Source: Oscillospiraceae bacterium (lineage in GTDB: Bacteria > Bacillota > Clostridia > Saccharofermentanales > Saccharofermentanaceae). From it: a stretch of DNA of 64,000 bases. Where the stretch lies: the NCBI GenBank assembly GCA_902775565.1, contig CACYMP010000013.1:1-64000 (forward strand), written 5' to 3'. This document shows positions 38,100 to 45,572 of the stretch, piece after piece. The position numbers and the translations under genes were made by a program. Under the pieces are notes generated by a model. The model had not been told where the DNA came from, made no database searches, and was given only the letters and a program-made list of their open reading frames with translations. Position 1 is the stretch's first letter; every line of letters begins with the position of its first letter.

Positions 38100-39192
38100 A
38101 CAGCGAGAATACCCATCCTGCCAAAGGTGACATGAATATCATTACCACGGAAAAGCAGAACGAGTTTACAGAGATAAGAGTGGCTCTCTGTTCTGCCGGA
38201 ACCATAGAGTTGAGCTCGATGTCTGATCTGATCTGCAGAAGATCGTCCGCAAATGAAGTCAGGAATCCGCCAAGAGTCATCAGATACCAGATGCCCGTGA
38301 ACTCGGTCAAAAGCCCTGATAAAGCAATGGTGATACATATAAAGAACAGCTTTTTCAAAGAATAACGTCCGGATCCTGAAGACAGCTTCGCACCCAGAAT
38401 GCCGCCAAGCGACATAATGAAGAGGAGCGGACCCAGTGACCATTCGGGGATCCCTGTCATGGGAAGCTTGGCCTGCATAAAGAACAAAAGAAGCACGTCG
38501 ACTGCACCAACAAGCGCGTTTCTGAATATCAGACCTGCAACTCTTGTGTTGCCTTTAAGGAATCTGAAAGCGCCTTGGTATGTGTCCTTGAATCTTTTGG
38601 ACAGCGACACGTTTTTCTTCCTTGTTATCACGAGGTTCTCCTTAAGGCCTGATAAGATGAGGATGTTGATCAGGGACAGACCCATCGAGATGATCTGGGC
38701 TTTAGTGTTGCCTAAGATCACGGCAAGGCCCGCTGCCAGAGTAGCGATCCCGTTCGAGATTCGGTATATGACCGTCTGGTTGGATATGTATCTGTCGTAT
38801 TCGTTCTCCCGTTTTTCTTCGAGCAGGGAGTCATAAGCCAATGCGCTGTCTGACCCTGACGCAAAGTTATACGAAAGGGCAGAGAAGGCGATCGAGAGCA
38901 GAACGAACCCGAAGCCCGGAAGAAAACCTCTGACCACTGCGGACATGAGTGCTGCAAAGCTGCTCATCAGAAGGCTCTTTTTCCTGCCTATGGTATCGGC
39001 GATAACTCCTGACGGGATCTCGAAAGACAGGCTTACGGCATGGAAGACTGTCTCTGCTATGCCGACCTGTATCAGGGAATAGCCGTCGTTGACCAGAAGC
39101 AGTACCCATGCTGCTCCCGCAATTGAAATGTTGGATATGAAATTTGAAAGATACAGCCTTTGAAGCTGATTCTTTATTTTGTCCTTGAACAT
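38098..39192 (-). CDS. Major facilitator superfamily exporter, drug-efflux-like
   Basis: 364 residues in about eleven or twelve hydrophobic helices, slightly short for the family. The MFS motif A between helices 2 and 3 is SGVIADTIGRKKSL. Residues following helix 4 (SGSDSALAYDSLLEE) are typical of a drug-efflux-like branch in Bacillota. Substrate is not known. The gene is preceded by a leader with a 27-codon reading frame and a terminator that ends directly at its ATG and overlaps its ribosome site (AAGGAG), so expression depends on read-through. Induction by a ribosome-targeting compound is inferred, which would make the protein a resistance exporter. Confidence 0.82.
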   Translation of the reverse strand: MFKDKIKNQLQRLYLSNFISNISIAGAAWVLLLVNDGYSLIQVGIAETVFHAVSLSFEIPSGVIADTIGRKKSLLMSSFAALMSAVVRGFLPGFGFVLLSIAFSALSYNFASGSDSALAYDSLLEEKRENEYDRYISNQTVIYRISNGIATLAAGLAVILGNTKAQIISMGLSLINILILSGLKENLVITRKKNVSLSKRFKDTYQGAFRFLKGNTRVAGLIFRNALVGAVDVLLLFFMQAKLPMTGIPEWSLGPLLFIMSLGGILGAKLSSGSGRYSLKKLFFICITIALSGLLTEFTGIWYLMTLGGFLTSFADDLLQIRSDIELNSMVPAEQRATLISVNSFCFSVVMIFMSPLAGWVFSL

Positions 39193-39361
39193 AAAAAATC
39201 TCCTTTTGAATTAAGTGATTCAAAGGAGAAATGCGCTGCAAAAAAGCAAGTTATTTAGTTGGATATTACCTGAAAATGGGCGCAGTTCTCCTTAAAGGAG
39301 CTGCATAGAAACCGTTCATAAGATGTATGTTAGGTGTTATCCAGTGCATCTGTTTGCGCCC
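39193..39361 (-). promoter_or_regulatory. Attenuator leader of the MFS exporter gene
   Basis: Reading on the minus strand, 39230-39193 is an intrinsic terminator: TCTCCTTTGAAT, loop CACTTA, ATTCAAAAGGAGA, six T, then the exporter ATG. The segment 39293-39280 (AAGGAGAACTGCGC) can pair with GCGCATTTCTCCTT (39236-39223), which contains the terminator's 5' arm, at 13 of 14 positions: an antiterminator. The same segment can instead fold into the hairpin 39304-39282 (GCAG-CTCC/GGAG-AA-CTGC), which would leave the terminator free. A third pairing joins GGGCGCA (39361-39355, at the leader ribosome site) with TGCGCCC (39284-39278). The exporter's own ribosome site is inside the terminator 3' arm. The segment lies within the leader reading frame, so ribosome position would decide the fold. 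Confidence 0.82.
39266..39349 (-). CDS. Leader peptide of the MFS attenuator (27 residues)
   Basis: A short frame runs from ATG 39349 to TAA 39266, preceded nine bases upstream by GAAAGGG. The peptide starts MHWITPNIHLMNGFYA and ends APLRRTAPIFR. Codons 16-18 form the 5' arm of the anti-antiterminator hairpin, and codons 19-24 encode the segment that can pair with the terminator arm. A ribosome held at about codons 11-17 would break the first hairpin and free the second segment, allowing read-through. The RR pair recalls the basic motifs of macrolide-stalling leader peptides, but I do not recognise this peptide. Translation is inferred, not shown. Confidence 0.65.
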   Translation of the reverse strand: MHWITPNIHLMNGFYAAPLRRTAPIFR

Positions 39362-39461
39362 TTTCTTTAGATTTCACGATAATACTAACATAAAAAATCA
39401 GAATGTGAAGTGGTATGGGCAATATACTTCGTTTAAAATAGAAGCAGGGAGGGACGACGTT

Positions 39462-39872
39462 ATGAATGAAGAATTGATCAGAAGTGCTCTTGGAGTATTG
39501 GATAATTCTTATGCGCCCTATTCGCATTTTCACGTGGCTGCGGCGGTACTTACCGATACCGGTAATGTCTATACGGGTGTAAATGTCGAGAATGCTTCCT
39601 ATCCGGCAGGTATCTGTGCGGAGTGCAATGCGGTAGCAAAGGCTGTATCATGCGGGGAACGCAAGATAAGAGCTGTTGCCATAGTCGGCAGGGATTCCCA
39701 GGGAAAAAGCAGCGGATATGTATCACCCTGCGGTATCTGCAGACAGGTGTTAAGGGAATTCTCCGTTCCGCAAGAATTGAAGGTTATCCTGGCGAAGGAT
39801 GTTGGCGATTATAAAGAGACGACGCTCGAAGAACTGCTTCCTGCAAGCTTCGGACCGGAATCACTCGGCTGA
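39462..39872 (+). CDS. cdd: Cytidine deaminase
   Basis: 136 residues, normal for the tetrameric bacterial type. It converts cytidine and deoxycytidine to uridine forms in pyrimidine salvage. Zinc ligands and catalytic glutamate are in NVENASYPAGICAECNA and PCGICRQVL, giving C-x-E and C-x2-C. ATG 39462 has AGGGAGG upstream; the longer frame from 39327 overlaps the divergent leader and is not supported. Confidence 0.94.
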   Translation: MNEELIRSALGVLDNSYAPYSHFHVAAAVLTDTGNVYTGVNVENASYPAGICAECNAVAKAVSCGERKIRAVAIVGRDSQGKSSGYVSPCGICRQVLREFSVPQELKVILAKDVGDYKETTLEELLPASFGPESLG

Positions 39873-39942
39873 AAAGTCCATTTTTAGTGATTTCATATTT
39901 TGCTCATTTTTGCACATATTTTGCTATATTTGTTCAAGGTGT

Positions 39943-39970
39943 TTCACAATTCGCGATTACTGTATATAAT
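39943..39970 (+). promoter_or_regulatory. Promoter of the DHH phosphoesterase gene, with phased T tracts upstream
   Basis: TTCACA (39943-39948), 16 bases and TATAAT (39965-39970). Between about 39895 and 39930 runs of T end in TGC at 39901, 39911 and 39922, a 10-11 base phase that suggests bent DNA or an UP element. Confidence 0.6.
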
Positions 39971-40089
39971 GCTTGACTGTAACCCGGGTATTTTTTCTTG
40001 ATATTTAATTCTTTTATTCTTGTAATATGAATGATAACTATATCTGTTAGAATACCAACGTTAGATAAATCTGTTTGGCAGAAGAGAGC

Positions 40090-41571
40090 ATGCGTTTAAG
40101 AGACTTACTTAAATATAAAAAGATAATTATCCAGTGCCATGATAATCCGGATGCTGATGCATTGGCGTCAGGATATGCTCTCAAATGGTTTTTCGAAAAG
40201 AACAACAGAGACGTTAAGTTTATATACAGAGGCAGATATCAGATCCAGAAACTCAATCTCATTACGATGGTCGAGAAGCTTGATATTCCGGTCGTATATG
40301 CGCCTTTTATCAGCGAGGATCCCGAACTGCTTATTACTGTCGACTGCCAGTATGGTGAGAAGAACATCACCAAGACCGGCTGCGATCATGTGGCAGTGAT
40401 CGATCACCACAGACAGATCGTCGATACGCCTTCCCAACTGACAAATATAAACAGCGAGCTCGGAAGCTGCTCTACCGTTATCTGGCAGATGCTTAAGGAA
40501 GAAGGCTATGATCCTAACGAGAATAAGCTTCTTGCTACAGCTCTTTACTACGGTCTTTATACAGATACCAACAGATTTGCGGAATTGTCCCACCCGATAG
40601 ACCGAGATATGCTCGACTCTTTGTCTTATGACAGGAGCATCATCACTGAAATGTCCAATTCCAATATCTCTCTTGATGAACTTAAGATCACGGGAAAGGC
40701 GATACTTAATTACGAGTACTATGCCAGCAACAAATATCTTGTTATAGAAGCAGAACCCTGCGATCCTTCCATCCTGGGTGTCATAAGCGATTTCGCGCTT
40801 GAGACCGTCGGAGTTGACGTATGCCTTTCATATTTCGTAGGTAATTATGAAGTCAAGTTCTCGGTAAGGAGCTGCACCAAGGAAGTGCATGCGAATGAGC
40901 TTGCGGCGTTCCTGGCAGATGGTATTGGCGGCGGCGGCGGTCACATACTCAAGGCCGGCGGTACGATCAAGCCGGAGCTCCTCAACAGACCCGCTTCGGA
41001 AGTATTAAGAGAAAGACTGTCTCTTTATTACGATACGTATCTCGTTATCTATGCAAAAGATACGATGCTCGATACATCAAGTATGAAACGTTACAGCAAG
41101 GCTCCGCAGACGCTTGGAGCGGTAAAGCTTTCTGAAGTATTCCCGATCGGGACGCATATCAACATCAGAACATTGGAAGGCGATGTCGATACTATCATTG
41201 ATAAAGGCACATGGCTCATGATCGGTGTTGATGGCGAGATCTATCCTATTAGCGAGCAAAAGCTAATGAAGAGCTACGAGTTTACGAGTTTCCGTTATAA
41301 CCGTGAATTCGAATATGAGCCGAGGATAAGGAACTCCGGTACGGGCGAGATCAAGCACGTTCTCCAATATGCCAAGACCATCAGGCCTACCGGCTCATCT
41401 ATTATTTTCGTAAAGCCTTTGCAGCAGCCTGTTAAGCTTTTTACCCAGTGGACTGAAGACAGATACTATTCCGGCAGGGTCGGTGACTATATCGCAGTCA
41501 GAGCTGATGATGAGCACGATATCTATATAATCAATAAAGAAATATTCGAAAAGACCTACAGGTCTGTCTGA
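40090..41571 (+). CDS. DHH/DHHA1-family phosphoesterase with a C-terminal PGDYG-like domain
   Basis: 493 residues. The DHH domain opens with CHDNPDADALASG, and its motif is VIDHHRQ (D105-H106-H107), all needed for two metal ions. The DHHA1 domain has GGGGHILKAGGTI near residue 280. Family members (NrnA, GdpP C-half) cut short oligonucleotides, pAp or cyclic di-AMP. A C-terminal extension of about 150 residues ends in FTQWTEDRYYSGRVGDYIAV and resembles the PGDYG domain, an unusual addition whose role is unknown. ATG 40090 matches the family start; a TTG at 40075 would add five residues. Confidence 0.8.
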   Translation: MRLRDLLKYKKIIIQCHDNPDADALASGYALKWFFEKNNRDVKFIYRGRYQIQKLNLITMVEKLDIPVVYAPFISEDPELLITVDCQYGEKNITKTGCDHVAVIDHHRQIVDTPSQLTNINSELGSCSTVIWQMLKEEGYDPNENKLLATALYYGLYTDTNRFAELSHPIDRDMLDSLSYDRSIITEMSNSNISLDELKITGKAILNYEYYASNKYLVIEAEPCDPSILGVISDFALETVGVDVCLSYFVGNYEVKFSVRSCTKEVHANELAAFLADGIGGGGGHILKAGGTIKPELLNRPASEVLRERLSLYYDTYLVIYAKDTMLDTSSMKRYSKAPQTLGAVKLSEVFPIGTHINIRTLEGDVDTIIDKGTWLMIGVDGEIYPISEQKLMKSYEFTSFRYNREFEYEPRIRNSGTGEIKHVLQYAKTIRPTGSSIIFVKPLQQPVKLFTQWTEDRYYSGRVGDYIAVRADDEHDIYIINKEIFEKTYRSV

Positions 41572-41612
41572 ACCTCACATTAAATTCATAATAGTGATTT
41601 ATAATCATTAGT

Positions 41613-42287
41613 ATGAAAAACATTCTTGTAGTTGAAGATGAACTTGAGATAAGGCAGCTTCTTGCAAATTATCTCAGAAATGAAGGGTTCTCTGTCTCAG
41701 AGGCAGAGGACGGCGTTGCCGCGATCGAGCTTTTCGGGAAAGAGAAGTTCAATCTGGTGATATTGGATATATTGATCCCGAAGATAGACGGATACGGCGT
41801 CTGCGAACTGATAAAGAGCAAGTCGGATGTCCCTGTTATCTTCCTGTCCGCATTAGGGGACGAGAGATCCATGATCAAAGGCTATGATTCGTTTGCTGAT
41901 GACTACGTAACAAAGCCGTTCTCCATGCCCGTTTTCCTTCGTAAGGTCAAGGCTGTCTTAAGACGTGACCTTTCTTCTTCTAATGAAGATTACTCAAAGA
42001 TCACCTACAAGAATATAGTTATGATCCCTGATCTTATGAAAGTCATGGTCGAAGGAACAGAGGTTGAGCTCACGAGTAAGGAATTTGATCTTCTCCTGAC
42101 TCTCGTTAAGAATCCCGGACGCGTATATACGAGGGAAATGCTCCTTGAGATGCTCTGGGACTACAATTCGCTCGTTGATGAGCGCATCATCGACAGCCAT
42201 ATCAAGAACATCCGTCATAAGGTTGGTGAAGGTATAATCGAGACCGTGAGGGGCAGGGGGTACCGCGTTGAGAAAACGGATAACTGA
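41613..42287 (+). CDS. OmpR-family response regulator
   Basis: 224 residues. The receiver has the acidic pair (VVEDE), phospho-acceptor D52 (VILDIL) and lysine (TKPFS); a winged-helix DNA-binding domain with LTSKEFDLLLTLVKNPG and the closing VRGRGYRVE follows. Its end overlaps the sensor kinase by 20 bases, a cognate pair. Targets are not known; the downstream lipoprotein hydrolase is a candidate. Confidence 0.92.
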   Translation: MKNILVVEDELEIRQLLANYLRNEGFSVSEAEDGVAAIELFGKEKFNLVILDILIPKIDGYGVCELIKSKSDVPVIFLSALGDERSMIKGYDSFADDYVTKPFSMPVFLRKVKAVLRRDLSSSNEDYSKITYKNIVMIPDLMKVMVEGTEVELTSKEFDLLLTLVKNPGRVYTREMLLEMLWDYNSLVDERIIDSHIKNIRHKVGEGIIETVRGRGYRVEKTDN

Positions 42288-43725
42288 CAGATTATCTTTC
42301 AAGGTCTTTCTGATAACCTTTATCGTTCAGGTCCTGTTTGGCGCTCTGATCTTCGTACTGCTCTATAACACGACTCCTTTGAGTTGGAATACGCTCAGAA
42401 GGATCGAGATGGAGACAAAATTCGCGCGGTTTGTCGAGAAGCTTAACAATACGCCTTATGCCGATTCCGGAGAACTGGTGGATGACTTTATCCTTTCGAA
42501 TAATTGCCACATTGTCTTTTATAAAGAGGACAAGAACGAATGGGACCGTTTTCCCGCTGATATCACGGAGTCTAAGTATCAGTTAAGAGTAAGAGATGAC
42601 GTATTAAAACTAATTAACCTCGAAGACGATAAAGAAATGATCTTATCCGCGTCAGGACGCGTAAGATTTGAGGATATTAAGGGGAGAAGAGACAAGAATT
42701 TCACTGTTGTCTGCCTGTGGTCCCAAAAAGGTGAGTACGTTATCTTTGCGTCATTAAAAAGAACCTTGCCTGTGATCATCGCAGCAGTGCTTTTGATTTC
42801 TGTTGTCTGTTCGTTCATTTACGCTTATCTGTTCGCAAGACCGGTCCGCAAGCTCTCACTGCTTTCAGGAAAGATAGCCGGCATGGACTTCTCGGTAAGG
42901 AGTGACTCGAAAAGGCGCGATGAAATAGGAGATCTCGGAAGAGACCTTGATAACCTTTCTGCAAGCCTTAATGAGACCATCACCGATCTTAACCAAAGAA
43001 CCCTGGAACTTGAACATGAGGTAAAACGTGTAAACGAACTGGAAAAGCAGAAGGAAGTATTCTTCATTGCGGCTTCCCATGAGCTTAAGACACCAATCAC
43101 CATTGCCCAGGGCCAGGTCCGCGGCATGATCGACGGTGTACCGCCTTATGATGATCTCGATACTTACCTTCCCAGGACCCTGGCTGCATTAAAGCGTATG
43201 GAATCGCTCATAGGCGAGATCCTTACCGTATCAAGGATGCAGGCTGCTAATGAGATCACTCAGGTAAAGGTGGATCTGACTTCTTTACTGAATAACAGGA
43301 TCGACGAGATCAGGGAATTGCTTGATGTAAGAGAGATACCTCTTGTTACAAGTATAGACAGAGGCCTTTTCTGTGACGGCAATGCCGAGCTTATCTCCAT
43401 GGCTGTCGGGGCTTTCCTTTCAAATGCGGTATTTTATTCTTCCGAGGGTTCAAAACTCACCGTAAATGCACATGAAGAAAATGGGTGTATCTTAACCGAG
43501 ATACGCAATACAGGATCGCATATCGATGAAGAAGACATTCCGCATCTTTTCGAGGCGTTCTACAGGTCAGACAGCTCAAGGAACAGAAGAAGCGGAGGTT
43601 CAGGTCTCGGCCTTTATCTCGGAAAGATCATAATCGAACGTCATAACGGCACTGTTTCTCTCGGTAATGAGGGCGATGATGTAGTTGCAAAGATAGAATT
43701 GCCTGTCTCCACAGAAAATCCATAA
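42268..43725 (+). CDS. Sensor histidine kinase paired with the regulator at 41613
   Basis: 485 residues from a TTG start inside the regulator gene. Two transmembrane helices (about 10-32 and 165-190) enclose an extracellular sensor domain of about 130 residues. A HAMP domain, then the H-box FFIAASHELKTP (H271), N-box, and the G-boxes SGGSGLGLYLGK follow. The kinase is complete. The signal is unknown. Confidence 0.9.
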   Translation: MRKRITDRLSFKVFLITFIVQVLFGALIFVLLYNTTPLSWNTLRRIEMETKFARFVEKLNNTPYADSGELVDDFILSNNCHIVFYKEDKNEWDRFPADITESKYQLRVRDDVLKLINLEDDKEMILSASGRVRFEDIKGRRDKNFTVVCLWSQKGEYVIFASLKRTLPVIIAAVLLISVVCSFIYAYLFARPVRKLSLLSGKIAGMDFSVRSDSKRRDEIGDLGRDLDNLSASLNETITDLNQRTLELEHEVKRVNELEKQKEVFFIAASHELKTPITIAQGQVRGMIDGVPPYDDLDTYLPRTLAALKRMESLIGEILTVSRMQAANEITQVKVDLTSLLNNRIDEIRELLDVREIPLVTSIDRGLFCDGNAELISMAVGAFLSNAVFYSSEGSKLTVNAHEENGCILTEIRNTGSHIDEEDIPHLFEAFYRSDSSRNRRSGGSGLGLYLGKIIIERHNGTVSLGNEGDDVVAKIELPVSTENP

Positions 43726-43814
43726 TACTTTCATATCAATTCCAATTGACCTTGTTATCTTCAAATTGTAAGTTCACACAGAGTGAGCCTCTTTGAGAAA
43801 GGAAGGGCAGATCG

Positions 43815-45458
43815 ATGAAGAAGGTAATCTCGTCATTAATGGCATTTGCGATATGTTTATCGCTTGTCTCGTGCGGGCAGAAGTCAAAGTATCCGCTGTC
43901 CGGCATCAAGCTTACGGAATCTGAAAGATCCTGGACAAATCCGGATAAAGAGTATTCCGGACTTACCGAGCTTTATGCCGGTGCAACCTGTGCAGGTACG
44001 ATGGTCGTTGCAACGGATAAGGAAACCGTATATCTCTATGCAGAAGATGAGAAGGAGACAGACGGTAAGACTTTTGAATCTCAGGATACTGTATTTGACC
44101 TGGGATCCGTCAGCAAGACTTTCACGGCGGTAGCAGTTCTGCAGCTCGTAGAAAAAGGAAAGATAAAGCTTGATGACACGCTCGATAAGTATTTCCCCGA
44201 ATATGAGACAGGCAAAAAGATAACTATCGACAATCTCCTTCACATGCGTTCGGGGATTCCCGATTACAACAACAATCCCGATCCGTTCTGGAACATATCG
44301 GGAGAAGATGCCGCCAACAAGAAATTAAGCGATGTATATTTCGACAGGATCACCGATGAGGAATTCCTTAAGGCGCTCTATCAGGCTCCTCTTGGCTTTG
44401 AGCCGGATTCACAGTTTGAATACAGCAATACAAACTACCATCTTCTTGCGTTCATTATCGAAAAGGTGTCAGGCATGAAGTACTGCGATTACGTCAAGAA
44501 GAATATTTTTGACAAGTGCGGCATGAAGAAGACCACGTCAATGGCTACAGGCGACCTGACTTACGTCCCCGTTAACTTTGACGATCTCGTGAAATACAAC
44601 TTCTCAAAGGACGGGTATCCTGCCTGCCCGAACAGCACAAGAGGTGACAGCGGAATACACTCCTGCCTTACAGACATGGTTGCATTTGACAGGGCTCTTT
44701 TCGCAGGAAAACTCCTTAATAAGAATTCCATGGAGATAATGCTTAAAGAAACCGACGGTTACTGCTGCGGCCTTATGAAGGAAAAAGACGGTTATTCGCA
44801 CAGCGGATCTTCGTTTACATGTTTAACCAATAACAGGATCATCGAATCAAAAGAGTACGGTCACATTTACGTTATCTCGCTTGAGAGGACCGGTGTCGTT
44901 CCAAAGTCCAGCAGTGAAGATCCCATGGTAGGCACAAACTTTACAAAGGGCGCCGTCAAAGACAGGATGTATACCAACGAATATGCAGGTCTGAAGATAA
45001 AGATTCCCGACGGTTACTCCGTCATCGGCGAAGACGAACGTCAAATGAATATGGCAGAAGCGATCAGATCTGTTGAAGACAGTAAGGAAAAGACCAGACT
45101 GCTCGCTACATGTTTCGATGCGTGGGTCTGGGACGGAAATACCGGCGATTCGATCATGGTGAATTTCCTGAATACCAAGCGCGGTTTCCCCGGTAATCCG
45201 GGTCTTACTGAAGAAGACTATCTGAATCTTGTAATTAAACAACAGTTCGAGGAATTCAAGATCGTTAAAAATGTGATCAGCAAGGTAACCTTGGGCGGAA
45301 AAGAATATACGAGAGCCGAACTGAACATGGATATCGAAGGCAAAAAGAGCTTCATGTATATTTACGCCAGAAAACTGGACGATAACCTGATGGTTGAGAT
45401 CGAAGCAGGCGGCATCAGCGGCAAGACTTCTGAGTATTTCGAGAAGATGTTCATCTGA
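43815..45458 (+). CDS. Serine beta-lactamase-fold lipoprotein (class C/PBP-like hydrolase)
   Basis: 547 residues. A lipobox (LVSC, C20) predicts anchoring to the outer face of the membrane. The beta-lactamase-like domain (about 50-370) has SVSK as the SxxK motif, YSN as YxN and HSG as the third motif (GYSHSGSSF). The remaining 170 residues form an extra C-terminal domain without an assigned function. Members act as esterases, peptidases or penicillin-binding proteins, and true beta-lactamase activity is not implied. Location after a two-component pair suggests regulation by it. A perfect 9-bp hairpin lies 26 bases past the stop. Confidence 0.82.
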   Translation: MKKVISSLMAFAICLSLVSCGQKSKYPLSGIKLTESERSWTNPDKEYSGLTELYAGATCAGTMVVATDKETVYLYAEDEKETDGKTFESQDTVFDLGSVSKTFTAVAVLQLVEKGKIKLDDTLDKYFPEYETGKKITIDNLLHMRSGIPDYNNNPDPFWNISGEDAANKKLSDVYFDRITDEEFLKALYQAPLGFEPDSQFEYSNTNYHLLAFIIEKVSGMKYCDYVKKNIFDKCGMKKTTSMATGDLTYVPVNFDDLVKYNFSKDGYPACPNSTRGDSGIHSCLTDMVAFDRALFAGKLLNKNSMEIMLKETDGYCCGLMKEKDGYSHSGSSFTCLTNNRIIESKEYGHIYVISLERTGVVPKSSSEDPMVGTNFTKGAVKDRMYTNEYAGLKIKIPDGYSVIGEDERQMNMAEAIRSVEDSKEKTRLLATCFDAWVWDGNTGDSIMVNFLNTKRGFPGNPGLTEEDYLNLVIKQQFEEFKIVKNVISKVTLGGKEYTRAELNMDIEGKKSFMYIYARKLDDNLMVEIEAGGISGKTSEYFEKMFI

Positions 45459-45484
45459 AAGACGGTATACAGCTGAGTTAATAC

Positions 45485-45510
45485 GACCGGAAGACATTCT
45501 TCCGGTCGGT
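45485..45510 (+). terminator. Possible terminator hairpin
   Basis: GACCGGAAG and CTTCCGGTC form a perfect 9-bp stem around ACATT. The following sequence (GGTTGATTATTA) is only weakly T-rich, so termination efficiency is doubtful. Confidence 0.5.
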
Positions 45511-45531
45511 TGATTATTAGGACCCGAATTT

Positions 45532-45541
45532 TTGGTATAAT
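45532..45541 (+). promoter_or_regulatory. Extended -10 promoter of the hybrid kinase/binding protein genes
   Basis: TTTGGTATAAT ends at 45541, 31 bases before the hybrid kinase ATG. No good -35 is seen. Confidence 0.6.
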
Positions 45542-45572
45542 AGGTTATCAAAAATATTTAAAGGAAACGGCA

